From Allomuricauda sp. CP2A (lineage in GTDB: Bacteria; Bacteroidota; Bacteroidia; Flavobacteriales; Flavobacteriaceae), in NCBI RefSeq assembly GCF_001683915.1, contig NZ_LXTT01000026.1, positions 186,001 through 250,000 on the forward strand: a stretch of 64,000 nucleotides of DNA, given 5' to 3'. The notes beneath the pieces were generated by a model. That model did not search any database, was not told the DNA's origin, and saw only the letters and a list, made by a program, of their open reading frames with translations. Both the position numbers and the translations under genes were made by a program. Positions within the stretch are counted from its first letter, which is position 1; each line of letters opens with the position of its first letter. Below, in pieces: positions 42,278 to 51,114 of the stretch.

Positions 42278-43990
42278 TCAATTCTGTACCACTTCCGAAG
42301 GAATTCTTAGATCAAACAGGTGTTGGTTCACCCCTTTCATGCCCAGCTTGAACACCTTCACCTCCTTGCTCTGCAATTTACTGCCGTAATTTCTATAAAT
42401 GGTAGCTTTGATGTAGGTAGGGGTAACTTGCTTATTGCCATGGTAGGTGGCATTGATTTTCCAAGTGCCCAACAGCTCATTGTCCAAAAGGAAATCGGCC
42501 ATGGCATAGCCCAGTTCCTTTTCGGAGCGGATTCTGTCCGGCATGTTCTCCATGGTGTGCTTCCATTCAAAATATTGGTTCTCGGGGTTCACGAACTGTA
42601 GGTTGAACTCTGCCTCGGAGTCGTTCCAATCAAACACCAACCGGGTGCTGCGTTCATCGAAGTCCTTTTTACGTTTCTTGATCTTCAATGACCCGTTATC
42701 GAGGTCGAACAGGTTGTCCACCTCCCGTTGCATGATCGCGGCAAGCTCCAGACTGTCTTTGGGCAAAAGACCTTTATCCAAAAGATAGGAATGTCTGGCG
42801 TAGAGCGAAGCGGCGGATTCCGGCTTGTCCAGATTCCGGTAACTGTTGGCCATATCGATGAAACTTTGGGCATATTCTGGCCGCAGTTTGTACACCTTTT
42901 TATAGAGGGAATGGGCCTTTTCCTGCTGGCCTTGTGCTTCCAACACATAGGCCATGGCCTTTAATAGTACGGGATTGTTGTCTGTTAAATCAACGTAGTT
43001 GTCATAGATGGCATCCGCAAAGGCTTTGTCTTTTTCATTCTCGTAGAAATACCGGTACGAATCCAGATAAAAGAAGGCATGGTTGGCATATTTGGCCTGA
43101 TTTTTTTCAAATACGGCCCGGGCAGCTTCCGTGGACTCACTTTCCTTGAGTTCCTTTACATAACTGGGCAGGGACGCCCCCCCACCATCGGCATCCACCA
43201 CATCTTCGGTGAGATAGTTGTTTCTCAACTTTGCGTGGTCATAGGGTTTTCCATCGGCTTCTTTTGGTGTAACGGTGCCTGTCTTGGTATTGATAACGAC
43301 AACGCCCCTTACGCCAAAACCATAACGTGTCAACCCAGCAATTGATGAAATAAATGCTATTCTTCGAATATTGCCAAATATCGTACTACAAGCTATTCTG
43401 TCCAATATCACCCCATCCACATCAAAAACAACACCTCCGCCATATCTCATTGAAACTTCAAGTTCATCAGTATACGGGTTACATTTAGCAGAAATTCCAG
43501 CAAACCTTCCCGTCAGTAAAAAGTCCAATTGTGGTGCCGAACCTACCTCTTCTTCTCCCAAGATGCGAAGCGAGTAATTGGCAGTCTCCTTATTCAAATA
43601 CCCATAGGCAGATTTGATTATGTTTGGGTTGGAATCGTATTCCAACTCCAGTTCTTTTTGGCCTTTCAGCACTTTTTTGGAAACCGTGACCTCTTCCAGT
43701 TCCTCCACTTTCATTTTCATTTGTATGTTGAGGATTTTGGTGACGTCCTCTACGATAACCGAAAGGGTGTCCATCCCCATATAGGTGAACCTGAGTTCCT
43801 CTTTGGGCGATGCCATGATCTTATACATGCCTTCTGCGTTGGAAGTGGTGCGATCCCCAGTGGAAAGATTGGAGACATGAACGCTCTGCAAAGGATTTCC
43901 CCCATTGGTGATTTTTCCGTGGATGGTCTTTTGACCGTGGGAAAATGTGACGAAGAGTAGAAAAATACTCGTAAATGTGATTGATTTCAA
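42278..43990 (-). CDS. TonB-plug-like protein without barrel, with TPR and C-terminal beta domain
   Basis: A 570-residue protein. A signal peptide (MKSITFTSIFLLFVTFSHGQ) is followed by a carboxypeptidase-like regulatory domain (about 21-95, KTIHGKITNGGNPLQSVHVS). Next comes a plug-like region (about 150-235) with VVFDVDGVILDRI and RYGFGVRGVVVINTKTG, but no barrel. TPR-like helices follow (about 300-400, QQEKAHSLYKKVYKLRPEYA and QSFIDMANSYRNLDKPESAA). The C-terminal beta region (RLVFDWNDSEAEFNLQFVNP) recalls DUF2135. It is probably periplasmic. Related barrel-less proteins are known in Bacteroidota, with no assigned role. Confidence 0.8.
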   Translation of the reverse strand: MKSITFTSIFLLFVTFSHGQKTIHGKITNGGNPLQSVHVSNLSTGDRTTSNAEGMYKIMASPKEELRFTYMGMDTLSVIVEDVTKILNIQMKMKVEELEEVTVSKKVLKGQKELELEYDSNPNIIKSAYGYLNKETANYSLRILGEEEVGSAPQLDFLLTGRFAGISAKCNPYTDELEVSMRYGGGVVFDVDGVILDRIACSTIFGNIRRIAFISSIAGLTRYGFGVRGVVVINTKTGTVTPKEADGKPYDHAKLRNNYLTEDVVDADGGGASLPSYVKELKESESTEAARAVFEKNQAKYANHAFFYLDSYRYFYENEKDKAFADAIYDNYVDLTDNNPVLLKAMAYVLEAQGQQEKAHSLYKKVYKLRPEYAQSFIDMANSYRNLDKPESAASLYARHSYLLDKGLLPKDSLELAAIMQREVDNLFDLDNGSLKIKKRKKDFDERSTRLVFDWNDSEAEFNLQFVNPENQYFEWKHTMENMPDRIRSEKELGYAMADFLLDNELLGTWKINATYHGNKQVTPTYIKATIYRNYGSKLQSKEVKVFKLGMKGVNQHLFDLRIPSEVVQN

Positions 43991-44169
43991 AATCGTTGGA
44001 TTTTTAGTTTACAAAAGAACTTTTACGGAGGGGGAGACTTTTCCGACGAAGCGTGTAATAGACTCCATCTTCCAACAAGATAGTATTTTTTGCCTAGTTT
44101 TTTCCTATTTAGGGAAATATTAGCTCAATTTTAAATATTCAAGACCTTTTAAACAGGAAACGTTGATTG

Positions 44170-44421
44170 TTAAAAATCAAAAAAGTCTTTGATGCTGACT
44201 CCCAGGGCCTGGGCCATTAGGTTTAAATTTATTAGGGAAGTATTTATTTCTCCGCGCTCTATTCTTCCAACTTGATTTTTGGACATTTTGGAATCCGTTT
44301 CCAAAGCCGATTGAGATAGCCCGGCTTTTTCCCTTAAATCCCTTATACGCAATCCAAACTTCTTCAAGAAATCTACTTCTTCTTGGGTGTATTTTCTTCG
44401 CATGACCACAATTTGCATCAT
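44170..44421 (-). CDS. XRE-type helix-turn-helix regulator
   Basis: An 83-residue single-domain protein: FGLRIRDLREKAGLSQSALE, then SKMSKNQVGRIERGEI, then LNLMAQALGVSIKDFFDF is a standard Cro/C1-type HTH. Starts at 44421, 44418 and 44403 (MRRKYTQEE) are all in frame; a GTG at 44442 falls inside a palindrome that is better read as an operator. It stands alone and is probably self-regulated; targets are unknown. Confidence 0.85.
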   Translation of the reverse strand: MMQIVVMRRKYTQEEVDFLKKFGLRIRDLREKAGLSQSALETDSKMSKNQVGRIERGEINTSLINLNLMAQALGVSIKDFFDF

Positions 44422-44439
44422 GGATGGAAGATTATTAAC

Positions 44440-44451
44440 CACATATATGTG
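44440..44451. promoter_or_regulatory. Palindrome upstream of the XRE gene (candidate operator)
   Basis: CACATATATGTG is a perfect 12-bp dyad, flanked by TTAAC on the left and TTAA on the right. It lies 19 bases upstream of the XRE start at 44421, the usual place for an autoregulatory site. Confidence 0.5.
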
Positions 44452-44522
44452 TTAATTTAATAAATTTGAGTTATATTGCTCCTTGCAAATCCTGCATAAC
44501 CCTTAACTAAATTGTGCTTGTT

Positions 44523-44768
44523 ATGGCCAATATGCATGTTTTGGGGGAGATTAAACGGTTTTTGGACCAAAAGTCTTCTGGAATTCTTGAAATCACCTTT
44601 GCCCATCTGGAAATTCTAACCTACCACAACCAGAAATTGTTGAACAAGACCTTAAGGCAGAACAGTAGAATCCGCATTTATGAACACAGGTCCATGGCAT
44701 TGGCCCAGATGGAGGTCATGGATCATCTTGTCTTCCATTTTTCCTTGTGGTTTCCCACACCCGCTTAA
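44523..44768 (+). CDS. Possible small protein, unknown
   Basis: An ATG at 44523 opens an 81-residue frame (MANMHVLGEIKRFLDQKSSG). The first 45 residues look like a plausible helical protein, while the end (VFHFSLWFPTPA) does not. No family is recognised and no promoter or partner is clear. It may be spurious. Confidence 0.3.
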   Translation: MANMHVLGEIKRFLDQKSSGILEITFAHLEILTYHNQKLLNKTLRQNSRIRIYEHRSMALAQMEVMDHLVFHFSLWFPTPA

Positions 44769-44954
44769 ACCAGCCATTACCAGAGTAAGTCGCTGTTCCT
44801 GCCCAGACCCTTGTCCCATGGAATTCTTGAGATGGAAGCAGAGATCCTTCAATTGGAATTTACCATCGATACTCCCAATAAAAATGCAAGGGTTAATGTA
44901 AAACATAGGTATACCTGTGCATTGCCTTAGAAGTTTTGGTTAAAATTTTAGAGT

Positions 44955-45464
44955 TTAAACAAATAACAGAATCACGGTCAACAAGAAACCGGCTCCGGCA
45001 AAATACAGCCCATTTTTATAGATGGGGGCCTTGGGACGGAACATAAAAAAGGCCGATACCGCAAAGAACAAAAGCGCAACTCCAAAGAAAATGCCAAGCC
45101 AGAACAAAGGATGGCCGGAGTGCATTTTGTGCAATTTGTTCATATTGTCCAAAATCTTGGGCAGACGTTTTTCGGTGTAAGTGGCTTCCCCGGTTTTCAT
45201 GTTATAGGTTCCTCCATTAAAATACATGAGGTCCCCTTCGGTTTTATCAACCTTAAATCCCCGCTTGCGCAAAGCTGCACCCAAGGCCTCTTCCTGAAGG
45301 TTGGGTTCCAAGGCGGCCTGCATCTGCACTTCGCTTTTCATGTAATCGGTGTTCCTAAATGTGAGCACAATGCCGCTTATGGCATAAACGGCCATAATAC
45401 CGGCCAAAAAGAATCCCAGGTAACGGTGGATTTCCCGGAACATATTTTCTGATTTTCTTCCCAT
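44955..45464 (-). CDS. PepSY-associated membrane protein
   Basis: A 169-residue inner-membrane protein. An N-terminal helix with IHRYLGFFLAGIMAVYAISG is typical of PepSY-TM proteins (His in the helix start). A periplasmic PepSY-like domain follows (EEALGAALRKRGFKVDKTEG, YFNGGTYNMKTGEATYTEKR), then HKMHSGHPLFWLGIFFGVAL and a last helix. Some relatives take part in iron reduction or heme-linked electron transfer; the role here is open. Single gene, 105 bases downstream of yceI on the same strand. Confidence 0.85.
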   Translation of the reverse strand: MGRKSENMFREIHRYLGFFLAGIMAVYAISGIVLTFRNTDYMKSEVQMQAALEPNLQEEALGAALRKRGFKVDKTEGDLMYFNGGTYNMKTGEATYTEKRLPKILDNMNKLHKMHSGHPLFWLGIFFGVALLFFAVSAFFMFRPKAPIYKNGLYFAGAGFLLTVILLFV

Positions 45465-45569
45465 GATTTTACTGCTTTGAGGTCAAAAATAGTTTCATTA
45501 AAAGAAGAAGGACCAAAACCTTTTGGAGCGATTTGGCCCTTTCTTTCCGTTATTTTTTATGTTCTGTTT

Positions 45570-46130
45570 TTATTGTTGTGCCATTTCAAGGTTGATGGTA
45601 ATGGCCACTTCATCACCCAAAGTAGGGGTTTCGCCACCCACGCCAAACTCCAATCTGTTGACTGTACCGGTAATTTTAAGACCGGCCTTTAATTTTTGGC
45701 TTCGCTGATCGGTTATGATGCCGTTCACCTTTCCATCCAATGTAACAGGCTTGGTGGTTCCGTGCATGGTAAGATCACCTGTAAGCTTAAAGGTCTTGTC
45801 CCCGGTTTTCTCATAGCCAGTGCTTTTAAAGGTGATGGCAGGATGTTTTTCGGCGGCAAAAAAATCATCGCTTCTCAAGTGGTCGTCCCTTCTGGAATTA
45901 TCGGTGTCTATGCTGGTTGTTTTAATGTCAACGGTGAATTCGGCATCTTCAAAGGTGTCGGTTGCGGTTGCGGTGATGTCAAACTCTCCAAAATGACCTT
46001 CAACTTCAGAAATCATTAAATGGGTAATCCCAAAGCCTACTTTGGAGTGGGCTGGGTCAGATTTCCATGTGGACTGTGCGGAGACCGCCAAACCGAGCAA
46101 TAATGCCAAAGTCAATGTTATTCTTTTCAT
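45570..46130 (-). CDS. YceI-family periplasmic lipocalin-like protein
   Basis: A 186-residue protein with a signal peptide (MKRITLTLALLLGLAVSAQS) and a YceI beta-barrel that binds polyprenoid or fatty-acyl chains. Visible segments are WKSDPAHSKVGFGITHLMIS, DDFFAAEKHPAITFKSTGYE and KLTGDLTMHGTTKPVTLDG. The start at 46130 puts the signal peptide at the N-terminus; an ATG 15 codons upstream would add a basic tail. Divergent from the sensor kinase across 288 AT-rich bases in which I see no gene. Confidence 0.9.
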   Translation of the reverse strand: MKRITLTLALLLGLAVSAQSTWKSDPAHSKVGFGITHLMISEVEGHFGEFDITATATDTFEDAEFTVDIKTTSIDTDNSRRDDHLRSDDFFAAEKHPAITFKSTGYEKTGDKTFKLTGDLTMHGTTKPVTLDGKVNGIITDQRSQKLKAGLKITGTVNRLEFGVGGETPTLGDEVAITINLEMAQQ

Positions 46131-46418
46131 AATGTGTTTAAATTTAAGTGTTAGTGATTGTTTAATTCGTTTCAAGTGTTAAAGTAAATATTTAATTAAA
46201 ACCTTCATCTTCGTATGAAAGAAGAGCATCAATTTGGTAAAATTGGGCTGAACTTTAAACAATTTTCTGTGAACGACTTAGGTTGTCCCCTAATCAACTG
46301 GTTTGGAGAAAACTATGCTGAAAATGTTGTTCATGGGCTTAACTTTGTTGTTGGCGAAACAGTTTTCTTTCAGATAGTTTTTATGCATAGTTTTGAATCT
46401 TGATTTAATTGGAACGAA

Positions 46419-47417
46419 TTGATTTCTAGAAAAGAACTTCTTTTTCAAATTGTACTTCACATTATTGTGCTGTTGTTTTTCTCTTTTGACAAAAACAGGG
46501 AGGCCATTAATGTGGACAGGGCCATATTTCTTTTGTATTACAGTATTGCCACAGTCATTGTGACCTACTTTTTAATGCCAAAATACCTTTACAAAAAGAA
46601 ATATTGGCAATTCTTTGTTGCCTTCTTTTTGGTGGTCACAGCAGTAATTATGTTGGAGGAACTGTTACTTGAACCCCTCATGTTCCCCAATACAAGGCGG
46701 GCCGATTCTTTTCCCGGTGTATATGTAGCCCTCTTGGGTGTTTTGCCCGTAATGACCATTCTTTCGGGATGTAAGTTTGGTTGGGATGCCCTGCAGAAAC
46801 AAGCCGAGATCGATGAGCTCCAAACCACCATTCAAGAAAGTGAACTGCAGTTTTTGCGCTCGCAGATCAATCCACATTTTTTGTTCAATAATTTGAACAA
46901 CTTGTATTCGTATGCGCTCCAGAATTCGCCCAAGACCCCAGAGATCATTTTGGAGATGAGTGGCGTGCTTCGGTACATGCTGTATGAATCAAAAGAACAA
47001 TTTGTTCCCTTAAAAAAAGAAATAGAACAGTTGGGGAACTTTATCCGCTTGTATAAACTTCAGATTGAGAACAGGGGCCATGTAAATTTTGAAACGGTAA
47101 ATATAAAGCCCGGTTATAAAATTGCCCCCCTTATCTTGATTGTGTTCATTGAGAATGCTTTTAAGCATAGCCAGTCTGGGCAATCCTCCAACATTGAAAT
47201 AGATATTTCCGTAAAAATGACCGACTCTGTCTTGGAATTTCACTGTAAGAACAATTTTGAGGCGGTCCCCAGTTTGGATACCATTGCCAAAGGGATAGGA
47301 CTTCAGAACGTACAAAAAAGGTTACAGCTCTTATACCCCCATAAACACCAATTGGATATAAGTGAAGAGAATAAAAGTTATATTGTATACCTGAGGCTTG
47401 AACTCGAAAAAGCATAA
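46419..47417 (+). CDS. LytS-type sensor histidine kinase
   Basis: A 332-residue kinase: four membrane helices (about 5-125), a short coiled coil, then the His_kinase domain with the phospho-acceptor in RSQINPHFLFNNLNNLYSYA, and a C-terminal ATPase region (LILIVFIENAFKHSQSGQSS, AKGIGLQNVQKRL). The start is a TTG at 46419 because no in-frame ATG precedes the first helix. It lies six bases before the LytTR regulator gene, its evident partner. The signal is unknown. Confidence 0.92.
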   Translation: MISRKELLFQIVLHIIVLLFFSFDKNREAINVDRAIFLLYYSIATVIVTYFLMPKYLYKKKYWQFFVAFFLVVTAVIMLEELLLEPLMFPNTRRADSFPGVYVALLGVLPVMTILSGCKFGWDALQKQAEIDELQTTIQESELQFLRSQINPHFLFNNLNNLYSYALQNSPKTPEIILEMSGVLRYMLYESKEQFVPLKKEIEQLGNFIRLYKLQIENRGHVNFETVNIKPGYKIAPLILIVFIENAFKHSQSGQSSNIEIDISVKMTDSVLEFHCKNNFEAVPSLDTIAKGIGLQNVQKRLQLLYPHKHQLDISEENKSYIVYLRLELEKA

Positions 47418-47423
47418 AGGAAT

Positions 47424-48113
47424 ATGAGATGCATTATTGTTGAGGACCAACCACCAGCCCAACGTATTCTTCAAAAATTCATTGAGGACATCAACCACCT
47501 TGAATTAGTGGGTGTTTTTTCTGATGGGCTCCAGGCCATGGAGTTTTTAAACTCAGAAGCTGTGGACTTGATGTTCCTGGACATCCATTTGCCCAAAATA
47601 AATGGTATCGAGTTTTTAAAAAGTATACCGGAGGCCCCCGATGTAATCCTCACCACTGCATTTTCTGAATATGCCTTGGAAGGGTACAATCTTAATGTGG
47701 TGGATTATTTGTTGAAACCGTTCTCTTTTCAACGCTTTTTACAGGCTGTGAACAAGGCCAGCATGAAACAGGAACAGGCCGAAGCCAATTCAACGAACCA
47801 AGTCAATGAGATCTATGTTAAGTCCAGCCATGAGCATATCAAGGTCTCCGTCAATGATATTCTGGCCATCTCTTCGGATTCTGACTACACAGAAATCCGC
47901 ACAGACAAAAGAAAAGTACTTTCCAATGAACCTTTGCGCCATTGGGTGGATATTTTGGGACCGCCCCAATTTTTCCAAGTGCACAAATCGCATATCGTGA
48001 ACACCAAAAAAATAGACCGTATTTCTGGAAACCTGGTATATCTTGTTGATGGCTCAAAAATACCACTTGGACGAGCTTACAAAGATCATTTTCTGAAAAG
48101 TGTTTTGGGGTAA
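47424..48113 (+). CDS. LytTR-family response regulator
   Basis: A 229-residue regulator with a receiver domain (1-115; phospho-acceptor Asp in LMFLDIHLPKING, switch Lys in LLKPF) and a LytTR DNA-binding domain (about 128-229, with EIYVKSSHEHIKVSVNDILA, FFQVHKSHIVNTKKIDRI and PLGRAYKDHF). It works with the kinase encoded just upstream. LytTR proteins bind pairs of direct repeats about 21-22 bp apart. Targets in this genome are not known. Confidence 0.94.
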   Translation: MRCIIVEDQPPAQRILQKFIEDINHLELVGVFSDGLQAMEFLNSEAVDLMFLDIHLPKINGIEFLKSIPEAPDVILTTAFSEYALEGYNLNVVDYLLKPFSFQRFLQAVNKASMKQEQAEANSTNQVNEIYVKSSHEHIKVSVNDILAISSDSDYTEIRTDKRKVLSNEPLRHWVDILGPPQFFQVHKSHIVNTKKIDRISGNLVYLVDGSKIPLGRAYKDHFLKSVLG

Positions 48114-48151
48114 TGGTAACTTATGTCTTTATGATGAAGCCGCTCCATTAT

Positions 48152-48163
48152 GCAATCGATTGT
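48152..48163. promoter_or_regulatory. LacI-type operator upstream of the xylanase gene
   Basis: GCAATCGATTGT matches 11 of 12 bases of the palindrome GCAATCGATTGC. It lies 65 bases before the xylanase ATG and 13 bases before a -7-like TATCTTTC (48177-48184), a position suited to repression. Confidence 0.6.
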
Positions 48164-48228
48164 TTTAACTTTTGACTATCTTTCAAAAAAATAGTGATAA
48201 TCAGCTAACTGCACATAAATTTTAACGA

Positions 48229-49341
48229 ATGAAAACAAAATCAAACAGTACGGGTACAACCTATTTTACACTGACACTCCTTTTTTTGGCAGCCACAGTT
48301 TTTATGGGTTATTCCCAAGAGGAGCCTTCTGAAAAAGGCCTTAAGGATTATTATAAGGACCATTTTCCCGTGGGAGTGGCGGTATCGCCCAGGGCCCTTC
48401 AGGGTGAAAGTGCGGAACTGATCTTGAAACATTTCAACAGCATGACCCCTGAGAACGTTATGAAAATGGGGCCCATTCATCCCGAAGAAGATCGATACAA
48501 TTGGGAGTATGCAGATCAAGTGGCAGACTTTGCGGTGAAGCATAATATGAAATTACGCGGCCATGCATTGTGTTGGCACAACCAAGCTGGTGATTGGATA
48601 TTCAAAGATGAAAATGGCGGACAGGTGAGCAAGGAGGTACTGCTACAACGCCTCAAAGACCATATTACCACTGTGGTAAAGCGGTATAAAGGCAAGATTT
48701 ATGCATGGGATGTGGTCAATGAGGCCATTTCGGATAAAGAAGATGAGTTTTTAAGGGATTCTGAGTGGTACCAAATATGTGGTGAGGACTTTGTTATCAA
48801 AGCATTTGAATACGCCCACGAAGCAGACCCTGACCTAAAACTGTATTATAATGACTATAGTGCCGTGCACCCCATAAAGAGGGACAAGATCTATAAGCTG
48901 GTGAAAATGGTGCAAGATGCTGGAGTGCCTGTCCATGGAATTGGGATTCAGGGGCATTTTTCCATTTATGAGCCTTCTGAGCAAGAATTGCGGGATGCTA
49001 TAGAAAAGTACGCCTCTTTGGGGGTTGAGGTCCAGATAACCGAACTGGACGTTTCGGTGTATGAAAAAGAGCATAGCAGGAGAGACCCGCTGCCCAAGGA
49101 TGAGGACGATGCCTTTAAACCAGAACAAGAACAAAAGCAGATTGAACAATACGAGATGCTGTTCAGGGTTTTTAGGGACTTTGGCGATACGCTTACCGGG
49201 GTGACTTTTTGGAATATCTCGGACCGCTATTCGTGGCTGGATAATTTTCCCGTCCGTGGAAGAAAAAACTATCCCCTTTTGTTTGATGGGAAACTTCAGC
49301 CCAAAAAGGCCTATTACAAAGTAATAGATTTTGAAAAATGA
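48229..49341 (+). CDS. GH10 endo-1,4-beta-xylanase
   Basis: A 370-residue secreted enzyme that cuts the xylan backbone. The signal peptide spans about 1-29 (TYFTLTLLFLAATVFMGYSQ), followed by a single GH10 barrel with no carbohydrate-binding module. Landmarks are HFNSMTPENVMKMG, RGHALCWHNQ, the acid/base Glu165 (AWDVVNEAIS) and the nucleophile Glu272 (VQITELDVSV). GH10 products carrying methylglucuronate on the non-reducing end suit the GH67 enzyme in the same locus. It begins the glucuronoxylan locus and has its own operator and terminator. Confidence 0.95.
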   Translation: MKTKSNSTGTTYFTLTLLFLAATVFMGYSQEEPSEKGLKDYYKDHFPVGVAVSPRALQGESAELILKHFNSMTPENVMKMGPIHPEEDRYNWEYADQVADFAVKHNMKLRGHALCWHNQAGDWIFKDENGGQVSKEVLLQRLKDHITTVVKRYKGKIYAWDVVNEAISDKEDEFLRDSEWYQICGEDFVIKAFEYAHEADPDLKLYYNDYSAVHPIKRDKIYKLVKMVQDAGVPVHGIGIQGHFSIYEPSEQELRDAIEKYASLGVEVQITELDVSVYEKEHSRRDPLPKDEDDAFKPEQEQKQIEQYEMLFRVFRDFGDTLTGVTFWNISDRYSWLDNFPVRGRKNYPLLFDGKLQPKKAYYKVIDFEK

Positions 49342-49362
49342 GAAGCTAATTCATAGAATACT

Positions 49363-49393
49363 AAAAAAGCCCAGCTTGTCTCTGGGCTTTTTT
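49363..49393. terminator. Terminator between xylanase and symporter genes
   Basis: GCCCAG (49369-49374) pairs with CTGGGC (49382-49387), extended by flanking A6/T6. It serves the convergent xylanase and symporter genes. Confidence 0.88.
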
Positions 49394-49429
49394 ATTGATA
49401 TATGGTTTGTTCTTTCTTCCTGGCCAGTA

Positions 49430-51082
49430 CTAGCCTGTAAAGTAAGACAGAATCGCTATCACAATGACAACCAGCAATACGGAAAGTACAACATCTATGG
49501 TGCTGTAACTTCCTTTGGTATCTATACGGTCTTCAGGAGACAGTGTGCCGAAGGACAGTCCCTTGATCAACGCATAATTTGGTGGCGCAGTGGCCAAGGT
49601 CACCGCAATACACAATGCTACGGAAAATAGGAACATAAAAATGGCCATGTGTGCAAAATTCACCGTGGCAAAAGCAAACATGAAACCAGATACAGCTTCA
49701 CCAGATGCAATTTGTGGTTGATAATAGATTTCTGACCCCAAACGCAGTATCAGCAACACCAAACCAGCCATAAGCGTGGTAATGGCCGCTTTTGAGTTGA
49801 CCCTTTTCCATATAATCCCCAAAAGGAACACGGTGGTCACCGGAGGGGCAATATAGGATTGAACGTTCTGAAGGTATTGGTACATGACACCGCCTCCAAT
49901 TTTATCCATAATGGGAATCCAAATGATACCCAATACCACAATCATTCCGGTAGCTACCTTACCAATGGTCAATAATTGGCGCTCCGTTTTTTCTGGGCGC
50001 AGCTTTTTATAGATATCGATGGTGAAAATAGTGGAACATGAATTGAACACCGATGCCAATGAACTCATCAAAGCGGCCATAAGACCACCGGCTACCAAAC
50101 CTTTCAATCCAACTGGGAGAAGGGTCTTTACCAACATTGGAAAAGCCCTATCCGCACGTTCCACAGCAAAAACTTCTGGGTTTTGTATGGTCAATGCAAA
50201 AGCAATGATACCGGGAATCAAGAAAATTAAAATGGGCATCAATTTAAGATAGGCTCCAAAAATGGCTCCCCGTCTACCAATTTTAATGTTGTTGGCTGCA
50301 AGGGTTCGCTGCACAATATATTGATCGGTACACCAATACCAAATCCCCACAATGGTTCCCCCGAACAATAAACCTGTCCATGGAAAATCCGGGTCACTCA
50401 TGGGACGCCACATGTTAAAATGATCTGGACTCACGGAGGTCACGGTTTCATGGAGTTGTCCCCATCCACCTACTTCTTTAAGACCCAGATAAGTAATGAT
50501 CAATGAACCTAAAATGAGGATGATGGTCTGTAGGGTCTCGGTGTAGATCACAGCCTTCATCCCTCCAATAATGGTATAAATTCCAGTAAAGATCACTACG
50601 CCAATGGCTCCGTACCAAAACGGAATGCCCAATAGTTCAGAAACTACAATACCTCCGGCGTAAATGGTCACCGAAACCTTGGTCAAAACATAAGCGACCA
50701 ATGAGAAAATAGAAAGAAACCAACGAGAGCGACTATCGAATCGTTTTTCGAGAAACTCGGGCATGGTGAATGCTCCACTTCGAATATAGAACGGCAGGAA
50801 TAACCAACCGAGCAATAATACGATCCATGCATGAAGTTCGTAATGGGCCATGGGCGTACCCGATTCAAATCCCGTACCGGCAAGCCCCACCACGTGCTCC
50901 GAACCAATGTTCGAGGCAAAAATAGAGGCTCCGATTACGAACCATCCCACGTTTCGGCCAGCTAAAAAGTAGTCCTCGGTATCTTTGTTCTTTTGGGAAA
51001 CCACCCACACGGCCACACCGATCAGGGCCAAAAAATAGATGCCCAGGACAATCCAGTCCGGCCTTTCTAAAACTGATTCCAT
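49430..51082 (-). CDS. Sodium:solute symporter, probably for xylose
   Basis: A 550-residue inner-membrane transporter of the SSS/SGLT type with about 14 helices. Landmarks are DYFLAGRNVGWFVIGASIFA, SNIGSEHVVGLAGTGFESGT, the sodium-site region of the fifth to eighth helices and GLVAGGLMAALMSSLASVFN. SGLT relatives carry glucose, galactose or xylose. Its position as the third gene of the xylB-xylA unit makes xylose the likely substrate. It has a C-terminal hydrophobic helix and 32 bases separate it from xylA. Confidence 0.92.
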   Translation of the reverse strand: MESVLERPDWIVLGIYFLALIGVAVWVVSQKNKDTEDYFLAGRNVGWFVIGASIFASNIGSEHVVGLAGTGFESGTPMAHYELHAWIVLLLGWLFLPFYIRSGAFTMPEFLEKRFDSRSRWFLSIFSLVAYVLTKVSVTIYAGGIVVSELLGIPFWYGAIGVVIFTGIYTIIGGMKAVIYTETLQTIILILGSLIITYLGLKEVGGWGQLHETVTSVSPDHFNMWRPMSDPDFPWTGLLFGGTIVGIWYWCTDQYIVQRTLAANNIKIGRRGAIFGAYLKLMPILIFLIPGIIAFALTIQNPEVFAVERADRAFPMLVKTLLPVGLKGLVAGGLMAALMSSLASVFNSCSTIFTIDIYKKLRPEKTERQLLTIGKVATGMIVVLGIIWIPIMDKIGGGVMYQYLQNVQSYIAPPVTTVFLLGIIWKRVNSKAAITTLMAGLVLLILRLGSEIYYQPQIASGEAVSGFMFAFATVNFAHMAIFMFLFSVALCIAVTLATAPPNYALIKGLSFGTLSPEDRIDTKGSYSTIDVVLSVLLVVIVIAILSYFTG

Positions 51083-51114
51083 AATTGTTAGTTAGTTTGC
51101 TTAGTTATTGTTGT

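Larger units (their letters stand above)
44422..44954. other. 533-base region with no clear gene apart from a doubtful small frame
   Basis: It holds the promoter side of the XRE gene with its palindrome and a possible small gene (44523-44768). From 44769 to 44954 I see no convincing frame, hairpin or repeat. GGAATTCTTGA occurs at both 44580 and 44820, which may be chance. Confidence 0.5.

Noticed and set aside
44580-44830. GGAATTCTTGA present twice, 240 bases apart
   Set aside because: Only 11 bases, no extended similarity around the copies, and no associated structure.
46146-46181. Repeated GTT triplets and two AAGTGTTA copies upstream of yceI
   Set aside because: Spacing is irregular (9-10 and 28 bases) and the motifs are short and AT-rich; not distinguishable from chance.
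46215-46403. 62-codon frame between yceI and the sensor kinase
   Set aside because: No recognisable features, no clear promoter, and ends just before the kinase start; more likely non-coding.
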